Shown here: positions 7,209 through 18,079 of the stretch, one piece after another
How the letters are laid out: each line of letters begins with the position of its first letter
Position numbering within the stretch: position 1 is the first letter of the stretch
Assembly (NCBI GenBank): GCA_028866355.1
Contig: JAGWIH010000003.1
Span: forward strand, 1 to 25,181
Length of the DNA stretch: 25,181 bases
From: Alphaproteobacteria bacterium
GTDB taxonomy: Bacteria; Pseudomonadota; Alphaproteobacteria; ATCC43930; CGMCC-115725
Direction: 5' to 3'
The notes under the pieces: generated by a model
The model's database searches: none
What the model saw: only the letters and a program-made list of their open reading frames with translations
What the model was told of the DNA's origin: nothing
Position numbers and translations under genes: made by a program

Positions 7209-8333
7209 TTAGAGAGCACGCGCCGGCCGCGCCAGCGTCTTGACCGCGTCGCGCAGGAACGCGCGCAGAGTATCGGCGGCTACGTCGCGGCTGACGAAGG
7301 CCTGGCCGATATCGCGGACCAGGATGAGGCTGATCCGGCCGTCCTTGACTTTCTTGTCCTTGCGCATGAGCTCCAGCAGGGCATCGGCGTCGACGCTTTC
7401 GATTTCCGTGCGCAGGCCGACGCTCGTGAAGTGGCGGCGTACACGATCGGCGGCGTCCGGCGGACAAAGCTTCAGCCGGGCTGAAAGGTCGAACGCCATC
7501 GCCATGCCGAGCGCAACCGCCTCGCCGTGCAGCAGCGCTTTGCCGAATCCCGTCGCCGCCTCCAAGGCATGACCGAAGGTGTGGCCAAAGTTCAGCAAGG
7601 CACGCTCGCCGGTCTCGCGCTCGTCGGCGGCGACCACCGCGGCCTTTGCGGCGCAGCTGCGCAAAACCGCTTCGCGGCGCAGGTTCGGATCGCCTTTGAG
7701 CAGCGCGCCGGCCTTGCCTTCGAGCCAATCGTAGAAACCGCGATCGCGGATCAGCCCGTACTTCACGACTTCGGCATAGCCCGCGAGCAACTCGCGTTGC
7801 GGCAAGGTGCCGAGCGTGTCGATGTCGGCGATGACCAAGGCCGGTTGGTGAAACGCACCGACCAAATTCTTCCCCTGGCGCGTATCGATCGCGGTCTTGC
7901 CGCCGACAGAGCTGTCGACCTGCGCGAGCAGTGTCGTCGGTACCTGGACGTAATCGAGACCGCGCAGCAGCGTCGCCGCGGCGAAACCGGCGAGATCGCC
8001 GACCACGCCGCCGCCGAGGGCGACGATCGGGGTCGCGCGCTCGATGCCAGCGGCCAGGACGTCTTCGCATAGCTTCTGGAAATGGGCGAAATCCTTGGTC
8101 TCTTCGCCAGGCGGCAGGACGATGGCGGCATGCGCAATCCCGGCGGCGTCGAGACCGCGGCGCAACGCGTCGAGATGCAGCCGCGCGACATTCGCGTCGG
8201 TCACGATCAGGGCGCGTTTCTGGCGCGTGACACCGGCGATCAGTGCGCCTGCCTGTGCCAGCAAACGTGCACCGACGACGATATCGTAGCTGCGAGCGCC
8301 GAGATCGACGTGCAGCCGCTGGGCTTCGCTCAT
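7209..8333 (-). CDS. aroB: 3-dehydroquinate synthase
   Basis: This 374-aa enzyme converts 3-deoxy-D-arabino-heptulosonate 7-phosphate to 3-dehydroquinate, the second step of the shikimate pathway, using NAD+ and a divalent metal. NAD-binding GGGVVGD is at residues 107-113, followed by QVPTTLLAQVDSSVGGKTAID. The metal ligand candidates are Glu188 in AGYAEVVKYG, the GHTFGH histidines (251, 255) and His269 in LLHGEAV. Length is normal for AroB. The frame is open further upstream, but the ATG at 8333 overlaps the aroK stop as ATGA and gives the normal N-terminus. The two are thus translationally coupled, with aroK first. Confidence 0.97.
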   Translation of the reverse strand: MSEAQRLHVDLGARSYDIVVGARLLAQAGALIAGVTRQKRALIVTDANVARLHLDALRRGLDAAGIAHAAIVLPPGEETKDFAHFQKLCEDVLAAGIERATPIVALGGGVVGDLAGFAAATLLRGLDYVQVPTTLLAQVDSSVGGKTAIDTRQGKNLVGAFHQPALVIADIDTLGTLPQRELLAGYAEVVKYGLIRDRGFYDWLEGKAGALLKGDPNLRREAVLRSCAAKAAVVAADERETGERALLNFGHTFGHALEAATGFGKALLHGEAVALGMAMAFDLSARLKLCPPDAADRVRRHFTSVGLRTEIESVDADALLELMRKDKKVKDGRISLILVRDIGQAFVSRDVAADTLRAFLRDAVKTLARPARAL

Positions 8334-8899
8334 GGTGCCACGCCTGCATGCACGCCGAGATGCGGCGCCAAAGCCGCCCATACGCGTTCCAGCGTCACCT
8401 CGGCCGGACCATCGATGCTGTCGACCGCGATGTCGGCTTCGCCATAGACCGGATAGCGTTGCGCCATCAGCCGCTCGAGAATGACGCGCGGATCGCCATC
8501 GTTCAGCAACGGTCGGTTGTTCCGACGCATCACCCGTGCCAGCATCAGGTCGAGGTCGGCGCGCAGCCAAATCGTGACGGCGCGCTCCCGCAACAGCGCC
8601 CGTGTCGACGGATCCATGAAGGCGCCGCCGCCTGTGGCCAGAACGTGCGGCGGATTGGCGAGAAGGCGCTTGATCACTTCGCGCTCGCGGTCGCGGAAAA
8701 ACGCCTCGCCGCTCTCGGCGAAGATCTCGGCGATCGTGGCATTGGCCGCTTTCTCGATCTCGGCATCGGCGTCCGCGAATTCGACACCAAGCCGCTGCGC
8801 CAGCCGTCGTCCGACCGCGGTTTTGCCCGCGCCCATCAAACCGACAAGTGCGACCGTCTTGGTGAGGCGCAGATCACGGTGTGGCGTTGAAACGCTCAT
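8330..8899 (-). CDS. aroK: Shikimate kinase
   Basis: This 189-aa kinase phosphorylates shikimate to shikimate 3-phosphate with ATP. It shows the P-loop GLMGAGKT (residues 20-27), the substrate-binding DADAEIE (43-49) with FRDRERE around Arg69, the ATGGGAF glycine loop (89-94) and the lid region RRNNRPLL. Two in-frame ATGs lie upstream (8947 and 8968). I prefer 8899, because a -10-like TATGCT (8948-8943) would place transcription start near 8936 and the extra residues are not kinase-like. None of the starts has a good Shine-Dalgarno. The gene leads the aroK-aroB-DUF2889 unit and is divergent from the plus-strand xerD run. Confidence 0.95.
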   Translation of the reverse strand: MSVSTPHRDLRLTKTVALVGLMGAGKTAVGRRLAQRLGVEFADADAEIEKAANATIAEIFAESGEAFFRDREREVIKRLLANPPHVLATGGGAFMDPSTRALLRERAVTIWLRADLDLMLARVMRRNNRPLLNDGDPRVILERLMAQRYPVYGEADIAVDSIDGPAEVTLERVWAALAPHLGVHAGVAP

Positions 8900-9009
8900 G
8901 CGGCGCCGATAAACTGACGGTGTTTGGTCATCGCCGGAGCCTAGCATACCGCCGGGATTCGCCGCCATTCGGCCCGCGCAGATCGGGCTCGTCGAGGAAA
9001 TCGGAGTCC

Positions 9010-9150
9010 ATGGGAAAATTCATTTTGATCGCGTTCGCGGTCCTGGTCGTCTTGATCGTCGTGGGCGGCGGAGTTCTGGCCGTGTGGCACGTGCCGGCGC
9101 CGATGGCGCGCGTCGAGCACCCCATTCCCGATGCCCAACTGCCGCATTGA
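9010..9150 (+). CDS. 46-aa single-pass membrane peptide
   Basis: This small frame encodes a hydrophobic segment of about 20 residues right after MGK (FILIAFAVLVVLIVVGGGVL), then a short soluble tail with WHVPAPMARVEHPIPDAQL. One membrane span with the tail outside the cytoplasm is the simplest topology. Short proteins with this span plus a proline-rich VExxIPDxxxP-like end occur upstream of large exported proteins in related alphaproteobacteria, which suggests a real gene rather than a chance frame. A GGAG sits three bases from the ATG and a GAGGA further back. Its last 20 bases overlap the start of the next gene, so the two are probably cotranslated. Function unknown. Confidence 0.65.
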   Translation: MGKFILIAFAVLVVLIVVGGGVLAVWHVPAPMARVEHPIPDAQLPH

Positions 9151-10864
9151 GCGGCGGCTGCGGCCGCATTTCGCGGTCTGGTTCGTCGCCGCAACCCTGC
9201 TGAATATCGCGGCAGCGGCCGCGCAGCCGATTCAGCTGACGCCAAACCCGACGCCGCCGAACCCATCATCGGTCGCGCCACCGCAAAGCCTCGAGGGCGG
9301 CGATCAGATTCAGGTTTCGCCCTTGGCGCCGGTGGACACGTCGTGGATCGGCTTGCTCGGTGCGGCGAAGGGCGGCTTCCCGCATGACATGTGGAATGGC
9401 GCCCATCGCGGTTTTGTCGTGGCCACCTTGCCGCAGCTTCAGCCGGTGACCTCGCCCGAGCTCACCAGCCTGGCGCGCCGCCTATTGTTGAGCGACGCCG
9501 CCGCGCCTGCGTCTGCCGGCATTGCGGACGCCGCTGCCGGCTCCAAACTGCTGGCGGAACGCATCGACCGGATCTACGCGCTCGGTTTCGTGCACGACGG
9601 TTCGGCACTGATCGAATCCCTGCCCGACACCGTCGTCACCGACCCGATCGACCGCGACCGCGTCGAGTTGCGGTTCGCCACCAACGATACGACCGGCGCC
9701 TGCAACGACGTTACGACTCGCATCGGCCGCTACACCGAAGCGTGGTGGGCGCGCGCGCTGATCGCCTGTCAGGCGTTGGCCGGCGACTTCGCCAAAGCCT
9801 CGCTCGGCCAAAGTCTGCTCGCCGATCAGAAGGCGCCGCCGGATCCGGAGTTCGACGCCCTGATCCGGCTGTTGTCGGAACACGGCGCCGCGCGCGTTGC
9901 ACGCCTCGGCGATCCGACGCCGCTACGCGTCACTTTGCTCGCGGCGGCCAAGCGGCCGCTGCCGGCGGAAGCGATTGCAGTCGCCGATCCGGTGGCGCTC
10001 GCCGGCTATGCCGGCAACGGCAATGTACCGGCCGACGAGCGCCTCGCCGCCGGGGAACGGGCGGAGGCGCTCGGCGCGTTGCCGCCGCCGGATCTCGCCG
10101 CGCTCTACGGCGCGATTAATTTCAAGCCCGAGGAGTTGGAACGCGCGCGCCGGTCGATGCGGCCGCCGGCCACGGCGCGCGATCGCGCCCTGCTCTACAC
10201 GCTGGCGAAATCCGGGAACGACGTCGCGGTACGCGCGAACGCGATTGAGGCCCTAGCTGCCGATGCGGAACGGCGCGGCGTCTTCGTGCCGGAGGCCGCG
10301 GTTCTGGCGCCGACGCTGGCGGACATACCCGTGGCCAGCGCCGATGCCAAATTCGCCGGCATCGCCGCACGCATCCTGCTGGCGACCGGCGACACCGCCG
10401 ACGCTAAGCCTTGGGTCAGCGCCGCCGGCGACAAGGCGACGTTGCTGTTGAGCCTGATCGCGGCGCCGGGCGTGCCGCACGTCGATGCGAGCGTGGCGCA
10501 CGATGCAGCCGTGGCCGCCGGCGATGCCGCGGCCGGTCCACGTGCCGGATTGATCTACGTTCTGCTGACGGCGCTCGGCGAGGATCCGGCGACACTCGCC
10601 GAGCTGACGCCCGAGGCGCTGACCGCACCGGCAACCCCCGGTGCGCTGCCGAACGCGGCGTTGTGGGACGAACAGCAGCGGGCGGCGGCGAATGCGCAAC
10701 TGGGATCGACCGTGCTCGCGTCGATTCTGATCGCCGAAAGCGACGGTCACCTGACATCGGAATCCCTGTTGCTCGGTCACGCCATCGGCGGCTTGCGTGC
10801 GGTCGGTCTCGACAACGACGCCCATGCGCTCGCGCTCGAGGCCGCGCTCAACGCCGGCATCTGA
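9131..10864 (+). CDS. Large exported protein of unknown function
   Basis: I do not recognise a characterised family in this 577-aa protein. It has a short basic N-terminus and a hydrophobic signal segment (about 14-32, ending ...AAAAAQ), then a proline-rich linker (TPNPTPPNPSS, about 37-47). A long Ala/Leu-rich region of repeated helix-like units follows, interspersed with Pro-Asp loops, which looks like an alpha-solenoid or TPR-type scaffold. Two cysteines sit in the first half (ACNDV, IACQAL) and could form a disulfide outside the cytoplasm. The ATG at 9131 lies inside the last codons of the 46-aa membrane peptide, and xerD begins one base after its stop, so it sits inside an operon. I infer a periplasmic protein. 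The coupling to the membrane peptide suggests they work as a pair. Confidence 0.8.
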   Translation: MPNCRIERRLRPHFAVWFVAATLLNIAAAAAQPIQLTPNPTPPNPSSVAPPQSLEGGDQIQVSPLAPVDTSWIGLLGAAKGGFPHDMWNGAHRGFVVATLPQLQPVTSPELTSLARRLLLSDAAAPASAGIADAAAGSKLLAERIDRIYALGFVHDGSALIESLPDTVVTDPIDRDRVELRFATNDTTGACNDVTTRIGRYTEAWWARALIACQALAGDFAKASLGQSLLADQKAPPDPEFDALIRLLSEHGAARVARLGDPTPLRVTLLAAAKRPLPAEAIAVADPVALAGYAGNGNVPADERLAAGERAEALGALPPPDLAALYGAINFKPEELERARRSMRPPATARDRALLYTLAKSGNDVAVRANAIEALAADAERRGVFVPEAAVLAPTLADIPVASADAKFAGIAARILLATGDTADAKPWVSAAGDKATLLLSLIAAPGVPHVDASVAHDAAVAAGDAAAGPRAGLIYVLLTALGEDPATLAELTPEALTAPATPGALPNAALWDEQQRAAANAQLGSTVLASILIAESDGHLTSESLLLGHAIGGLRAVGLDNDAHALALEAALNAGI

Positions 10865-10865
10865 C

Positions 10866-11759
10866 ATGGATCGCCACATCGAGACGTTCCTCGAAATGCT
10901 CGCCGCCGAACGCGGCGCCGCCAAGCTGACATTGGAGGCCTACCGCAACGATCTGCGGCAGGTCGAGGCGTTCCTGCGGCCGCGCGACGTGACTCTGGTC
11001 GCCGCCGCCAGCGACGATCTCCGTCGCTATTTGGCGACACTCGCCGGCGCGCGTCGCGCACCGGGAACTTCGGCGCGCCGGCTGTCGGCGCTGCGGCAGT
11101 TTTATCGCTTCCTGGTGCTGGAAAAGGTCCGCCGCGACGATCCGACGGCTGCGCTCGACGGTCCACGGCTGCGCCGGCCGCTGCCCAAAGTATTGGTCGC
11201 CGACGACGCTGAAAAGTTGATCGCCGCCGCGCGCGTGAAGGACGGCGCCAAAGGCGTACGGCTATTGTGCATCGTCGAGCTGCTCTATGGCGGCGGCCTG
11301 CGCGTATCGGAGCTGGTCACGTTGACCGTCGCTGCCGCCCGCCGCGATCCACGATTTCTGGTGGTGCGCGGCAAGGGTGGCAAGGAGCGGCTGGTGCCGT
11401 TGGGTCGACCGGCGCGACGCGCGCTCGACGCCTATCTCGCGGTGCGCAATCGCTTTCTCAAGGACGACGCGGAATCGCGGTGGCTGTTCCCATCGCGCGG
11501 CATCGAGGGGCATCTGACGCGGCGGCGCTGCGGCCAGCTCATCGCCGGGCTCGCGCGCGAGACCGGACTCAAGGTTTCGCCGCACGTGCTGCGGCACGCC
11601 TTCGCCAGCCATCTGGTCGATCGCGGCGCCGACCTGCGCAGCGTGCAGGAAATGCTGGGTCACGCCGACATCGCCACCACGCAAATCTATACGCACGTGC
11701 AAAGCGAGCGTCTGCGGCGTTTGGTCAACGAAGCGCATCCCTTGGCGCGCAAGAAATAG
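10866..11759 (+). CDS. xerD: Tyrosine recombinase XerD
   Basis: This 297-aa site-specific recombinase would, with XerC and FtsK, resolve chromosome dimers at dif. It has an N-terminal SAM-like core-binding domain (about 1-95) and a catalytic domain with the full active-site set: Arg146 in GLRVSEL, Lys170 in GKGGKER, His240 and Arg243 in HVLRHAF, His266 in GHADI and the nucleophile Tyr275 in TQIYTHV. Length and spacing match XerC/XerD. The position next to accA and downstream of the aro genes is the usual chromosomal xerD setting in this class, and no integrase-type att site or cargo is seen, so it is not a mobile-element integrase. The ATG starts one base after the previous stop. Confidence 0.93.
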   Translation: MDRHIETFLEMLAAERGAAKLTLEAYRNDLRQVEAFLRPRDVTLVAAASDDLRRYLATLAGARRAPGTSARRLSALRQFYRFLVLEKVRRDDPTAALDGPRLRRPLPKVLVADDAEKLIAAARVKDGAKGVRLLCIVELLYGGGLRVSELVTLTVAAARRDPRFLVVRGKGGKERLVPLGRPARRALDAYLAVRNRFLKDDAESRWLFPSRGIEGHLTRRRCGQLIAGLARETGLKVSPHVLRHAFASHLVDRGADLRSVQEMLGHADIATTQIYTHVQSERLRRLVNEAHPLARKK

Positions 11760-11810
11760 CGCGCTCCGCGGGGTGGCATCCCAGCGCGCCGCGTGCTAGG
11801 TCAAGCCGTT

Positions 11811-12764
11811 ATGCGTCATTTTCTGGATTTCGAGCAGCCGCTGGCCGACCTCGAAGGCAAGATCGAAGAGCTGCGTCATATCTCAAATGGCGGCGATCTC
11901 AACATCGCCGAAGAAGTCGCGCGGCTGGAGACCAAGGTCGAGAAATTTCTGCGCCAGACCTATGCCAAGCTGACGCCGTGGCAGAAGGTCCAGATCGCGC
12001 GTCATCCCGACCGGCCGCATGGCAACGATTACCTGAAGCGGCTGATCACCGATTTCACGCCGCTCGCCGGCGATCGGACGTTCGCCGAGGACCGCGCCAT
12101 CGTCGGCGGGCTCGGCCGGTTTCGCGGCCGCTCGGTCGTCGTCATCGCCCACGAAAAGGGCGCCGATACCGAAGCGCGGGTCCGGCACAATTTCGGCATG
12201 GCGCGGCCCGAGGGCTATCGTAAAGCGCGCCGGTTGATGGAACTTGCGAACCGATTCAAGCTGCCGGTGCTGACGTTCGTCGATACCGCCGGCGCCTATC
12301 CCGGCATCGATGCCGAAGCGCGCGGCCAGGCCGAGGCGATCGCACGCGCGATCGAGGCCTGCCTGGAACTCGAAGTGCCGCTGGTCGCGACCGTCATCGG
12401 CGAAGGCGGCTCCGGTGGCGCAATCGCCCTCGCGGCCGGCAACGCGGTGCTCATGCTGGAGCATTCGGTCTATTCGGTCATCTCGCCCGAGGGTTGCGCC
12501 TCGATCCTGTGGCGGAGCGCCGAAAACGCGCAGGACGCAGCCGAAGCCCTGCGGCTGACGGCGCAGGATTTATTGCGGCTCGGCGTCATCGATGCGGTCA
12601 TTCCCGAGCCGCTGGGCGGCGCCCATCGCGCCCACGAAGCGGCAATTGCGGCCGCCGGCGACGCGGTCGAGAAAGCGCTGTTGCCGCTGTTGAAGCTCGA
12701 CGGGCCGAGCCTGCGCGCGGCGCGGCGCACCAAATTTCTGCAGATGGGAACCCGCGGAATCTAG
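11811..12764 (+). CDS. accA: Acetyl-CoA carboxylase carboxyltransferase subunit alpha
   Basis: This 317-aa alpha subunit, with AccD, transfers the carboxyl group from carboxybiotin to acetyl-CoA to make malonyl-CoA, the committed step of fatty acid synthesis. Visible signatures are the N-terminal LDFEQPLADLEGKIEEL helix, RHPDRPH (about 64-70), FVDTAGAYPGIDAEARGQ and the oxyanion-type GEGGSGGAIA, then YSVISPEGCASILW. Length is normal for AccA. A GTG at 11793 is also in frame, but the ATG at 11811 gives the standard MRHFLDFE start. No strong Shine-Dalgarno is present. The gene lies about 50 bp after xerD, and its TAG stop is shared on the other strand with the response regulator stop. Confidence 0.97.
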   Translation: MRHFLDFEQPLADLEGKIEELRHISNGGDLNIAEEVARLETKVEKFLRQTYAKLTPWQKVQIARHPDRPHGNDYLKRLITDFTPLAGDRTFAEDRAIVGGLGRFRGRSVVVIAHEKGADTEARVRHNFGMARPEGYRKARRLMELANRFKLPVLTFVDTAGAYPGIDAEARGQAEAIARAIEACLELEVPLVATVIGEGGSGGAIALAAGNAVLMLEHSVYSVISPEGCASILWRSAENAQDAAEALRLTAQDLLRLGVIDAVIPEPLGGAHRAHEAAIAAAGDAVEKALLPLLKLDGPSLRAARRTKFLQMGTRGI

Positions 12765-13432
12765 TTGCGCGGCGGGCGCAGGACGTAACCGATGCCGCGG
12801 ACGGTGTGCAGCAACGGCTGATCGAAGCCGCGGTCGATTTTCTGCCGCAGCCGGCTGATGTGAACGTCGATGACGTTGGTCTGCGGATCGAAATGATGGT
12901 CCCAGACTTTTTCCAGCAGCATCGTGCGTGTGACGATGTGATCCGCATTGCGCATGAGATATTCGAGCAGCCGGAATTCGCGCGGCAACAGCTCGATCGC
13001 GTGGCCGGCGCGCGAAACCTCGCGCGCGATCAGATCCATTTCGAGATCCGCGACCTTGAGTTTGGTCTCGGCGCCGCCGCGGCGCGTGAGCGCTTCGAGC
13101 CGCGCCAGCAGCTCCGAGAATGCGAACGGCTTCGGCAGATAATCGTCGCAGCCGGAGTTGAGTCCCTGCACCCGGTCCTCGACATCACCCAGTGCGCTCA
13201 GCACCAGAACAGGCGTCAAATCGTTAGCCGCACGCAACGCCGCGATGATCGACAACCCGTCGAGACCAGGCAGCATACGGTCGATGATCATGGCGTCGAA
13301 GTTGCCGCTCCGGGCGCGGTCGAGCCCCTGGCGCCCTTCCGATGCCAGATCAACCCGGTGGCCGCTTTCGGTCAGGCCCTTGACGAGATAGGCCGCCGCC
13401 TCGCGATCGTCCTCGATAACCAGTATATGCAC
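12761..13432 (-). CDS. OmpR-family response regulator
   Basis: This 223-aa two-component regulator has a receiver domain with the acidic cluster EDD (7-9), phospho-acceptor Asp51 in IIDRMLPGLDG, Ser79 and Lys101 in PKPF. A winged-helix DNA-binding domain follows (about 125-223), ending in the usual DVHISRLRQKI and HTVRGIGYVL. All key phosphorylation residues are intact. The frame is open upstream to 13468, but the GTG at 13432 gives the standard N-terminus and has GGGGAAA at good distance. It lies 19 bp after degP and is likely cotranscribed with it, so it may respond to envelope or protein-folding stress. No histidine kinase gene is next to it: the next gene, accA, is convergent and overlaps by four bases. 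Confidence 0.93.
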   Translation of the reverse strand: MHILVIEDDREAAAYLVKGLTESGHRVDLASEGRQGLDRARSGNFDAMIIDRMLPGLDGLSIIAALRAANDLTPVLVLSALGDVEDRVQGLNSGCDDYLPKPFAFSELLARLEALTRRGGAETKLKVADLEMDLIAREVSRAGHAIELLPREFRLLEYLMRNADHIVTRTMLLEKVWDHHFDPQTNVIDVHISRLRQKIDRGFDQPLLHTVRGIGYVLRPPRN

Positions 13433-13451
13433 GCCCGTTTCCCCACCCGCA

Positions 13452-15008
13452 TCAGCCCTTTTCCGCACCGTTCTGAACCGTGAGCGCGACGTATTCGTTG
13501 ACGCCGTGCCGGTTGATCAGCAGCAGTATGGTCTTGCTTGGTCCTTTAGCTTCTTGCGCCGCTTCGAGTTCGTGAATCGCGTCGTGCGGCGTCGCCACGG
13601 CCTTTCGGTTGATCGAGACGATGACGTCTCCCGGCTGCACGCCGACCGCGCCGAGCGGCGATCCGGCCGCGACGTCGGTGACGATGACGCCGTGCACGTC
13701 CTTCGGCACACGTGCCTGGCGACGCAACTCCGGCGTCAAGCTCGACAGCTTGAGGCCCATGGCCCCGGACTTGCCCTGGTGCGGCTGTTCGGTCGTGGCG
13801 ACCTGGCCGACATTGTCCGGCATCTCGCCGATCTTGACCTGCACGGAAGTTGGTTTTTCGTTGCGCCAAATCTTGATCGCCGCCGTCTGACCGACGGGGG
13901 TCTCGGCGACGGCGATCGGCAGATCGCGGACCTGGCCGATATTGTGACCGTCATAGTTCAGGATCACGTCGCCCTGCTTCATGCCGGCTTTGGCGGCGGG
14001 GCTGTCTTTGGTCACGTCGGCAACCAGCGCGCCTTCCGCCTTGGCCAGGCCAAGGCTCTTGGCGATATCGGGCGTGACGCTCTGGATCTGCACGCCGAGC
14101 CAGCCGCGCTCGACTTTGCCGTGCGTGCGCAGCTGTTCGATGATCGGCTTCGCCAGGCTCGACGGAATCGCGAACCCGATGCCGACCGAGCCGCCGTTGG
14201 GCGAATAGATCGCGGTGTTGATGCCGATCACCTGACCTTGGAGGTTGAAGTCGGGACCGCCCGAATTGCCGCGATTGATCGAGGCATCGATCTGGAGGAA
14301 ATCGTCATACGGACCAGCATGGATGTCGCGGCCGCGCGCCGACAGGACGCCCGGGCTGACCGTGCCGCCGAGACCGAACGGATTGCCGACCGCGAGCACC
14401 CAGTCGCCGACCTGCGTCGCGTCGCTGTCGCCCCAAGTGACGTAGGGCAACGGCTCCTTGCTCTCGATTTTGAGCAGCGCGAGATCGGTCTTGGGATCGC
14501 GGCCGATCACTTTAGCCGGATGCCGGCTGTTGTCCTGAAGAATGACCACCACCTTGCTTGCGTCTTGGACGACGTGGTTGTTGGTCACGACGTAACCAGT
14601 CGGATCGATGATGAAGCCCGAACCGAGCGCGACGCGCTGTCCTTGGGGCATCGGCGATCCATGAAATTGGCGCTGCTGCTGCTGGAAGAACCGGCGCAGG
14701 AATTCGTCGAATGGCGACGGCGGAAATCCTTGGAACGGATTGTCGTTCTGACCGAGTTGCTGATCTTCTTGGTCGTCATCACTCGAGGTCGCCGCGTCGG
14801 ATTTTTCAGTGACCGAAATATTGACCACCGCCGGCAGCACCTTCTTCACCATTGGCGCGAAGCTCGGCATTGGCACGATCGCCGATCCGGATCCACCCGT
14901 CGGCGCCTGCGCGAATGCCGCCATCGGCGCCGCCGCCAGCGCGACCGTGAAAACCGCTCCAACGGCGAACCGGCGCAACCCGCCAGTGGGTATCGTCGAA
15001 AACTTCAT
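13452..15008 (-). CDS. degP: Do family periplasmic serine protease (DegP/HtrA)
   Basis: This 518-aa periplasmic protease/chaperone degrades or holds misfolded envelope proteins. It has a signal peptide (about 1-34, ending AAFAQ) and a Gln/Asp-rich loop (about 75-115), the LA-loop region of Do proteases. The trypsin-like domain has the complete triad His145 (TNNHVV), Asp175 (KTDLALL) and Ser249 (NRGNSGGP). Two PDZ domains follow (about 300-390 and 420-510). The ATG at 15008 has GAGG eight bases upstream. The gene lies 171 bp downstream of secA on the same strand and is followed after 19 bp by a response regulator. Whether it is DegP, DegQ or MucD by function cannot be told. Confidence 0.95.
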   Translation of the reverse strand: MKFSTIPTGGLRRFAVGAVFTVALAAAPMAAFAQAPTGGSGSAIVPMPSFAPMVKKVLPAVVNISVTEKSDAATSSDDDQEDQQLGQNDNPFQGFPPSPFDEFLRRFFQQQQRQFHGSPMPQGQRVALGSGFIIDPTGYVVTNNHVVQDASKVVVILQDNSRHPAKVIGRDPKTDLALLKIESKEPLPYVTWGDSDATQVGDWVLAVGNPFGLGGTVSPGVLSARGRDIHAGPYDDFLQIDASINRGNSGGPDFNLQGQVIGINTAIYSPNGGSVGIGFAIPSSLAKPIIEQLRTHGKVERGWLGVQIQSVTPDIAKSLGLAKAEGALVADVTKDSPAAKAGMKQGDVILNYDGHNIGQVRDLPIAVAETPVGQTAAIKIWRNEKPTSVQVKIGEMPDNVGQVATTEQPHQGKSGAMGLKLSSLTPELRRQARVPKDVHGVIVTDVAAGSPLGAVGVQPGDVIVSINRKAVATPHDAIHELEAAQEAKGPSKTILLLINRHGVNEYVALTVQNGAEKG

Positions 15009-15179
15009 GGATCAGCCTCGTCTCAAAGAAGGGTGCCGCCGCCAACGGAACGGCGTCTGACGCCGGCCCGGGCCCGAATTCCGCACCACCATGGCTGCCG
15101 ACGGATTACGCCGACCCTTCGCTTCGATTAATTCGGTTTAATGCGGTTCGTTCCCAGCCCTGCCGCAATGGGACCGGCA
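15009..15179 (-). other. secA-degP intergenic region
   Basis: This 171-bp gap should hold the secA terminator and the degP promoter. Visible are a weak stem right after the secA stop (TGCCG/CGGCA, 15161-15165 with 15175-15179, 9-nt loop, no T-tract), a perfect inverted repeat GGCGTCTGACGCC (15052-15064) and a GGCCCGGGCC palindrome (15065-15074) near the degP end. An AT-richer stretch lies at about 15122-15142. I could not find a convincing sigma-70, RpoH-like or ECF-type promoter pair. Confidence 0.4.
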
Positions 15180-17855
<2,676 letters not shown>

Positions 17856-17909
17856 CAAGACCTCGATGGGATGGCGGAAAAGTCGGGCATCGCCGAGGCG
17901 ACGCTATGA

Positions 17910-17938
17910 GAGATAGGGGCATACAACGCGAGTGTCAA
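17910..17938 (-). promoter_or_regulatory. secA promoter
   Basis: On the minus strand a perfect -35 TTGACA (17938-17933) is followed after 17 bp by TATCTC (17915-17910). The predicted +1 near 17903 gives a leader of about 48 nt carrying the GAGG ribosome site. This is the best conventional promoter in the window. Confidence 0.65.
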
Positions 17939-17992
17939 TTCGGCCAGGCCAGAAAACCCTTGTTGGAACGGCCTATTAACTGTTGCCGGAGC

Positions 17993-18021
17993 TTGTTCTG
18001 AACCGAGCGATGTGCTTTATC
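17993..18021 (+). promoter_or_regulatory. Possible promoter of the parvulin gene
   Basis: TTGTTC (17993-17998), a 17-bp spacer and TTTATC (18016-18021) would start transcription near 18028, about 52 nt before the ATG. Both hexamers are weak matches. Together with the secA promoter it would make this 224-bp gap bidirectional. Confidence 0.3.
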
Positions 18022-18079
18022 AGCGACGCGTGCGCGGCCCGCCTGCCGCGACGGTCGGAATCGAAAGGAAACACTTGCT

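Noticed and set aside
10866..11759. XerD-like recombinase as integrase of a mobile element
   Set aside because: It has Xer length and active site, sits in a housekeeping operon next to accA, and no att repeats, tRNA or cargo genes are present.
11770..11810. Sigma-54-like TGGCA element or leaderless promoter before accA
   Set aside because: The GG-GC spacing has no TTGCW half, and the TAGGTC -10-like box lacks any TTG-type -35 at 16-18 bp.
13506..15131. 541-aa plus-strand open frame opposite degP (and similar 480-aa frame opposite secA, 427-aa opposite cobS/cobT, 531-aa opposite the parvulin/argJ)
   Set aside because: These are antisense shadows of well-conserved genes. They have no start context and no recognisable domains. 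Their length comes from few stops in GC-rich complement frames.
15009..15179. GGAAC element upstream of degP as an ECF/general stress promoter
   Set aside because: A GGAAC is present on the minus strand, but there is no CGTT-type -10 at the required distance.
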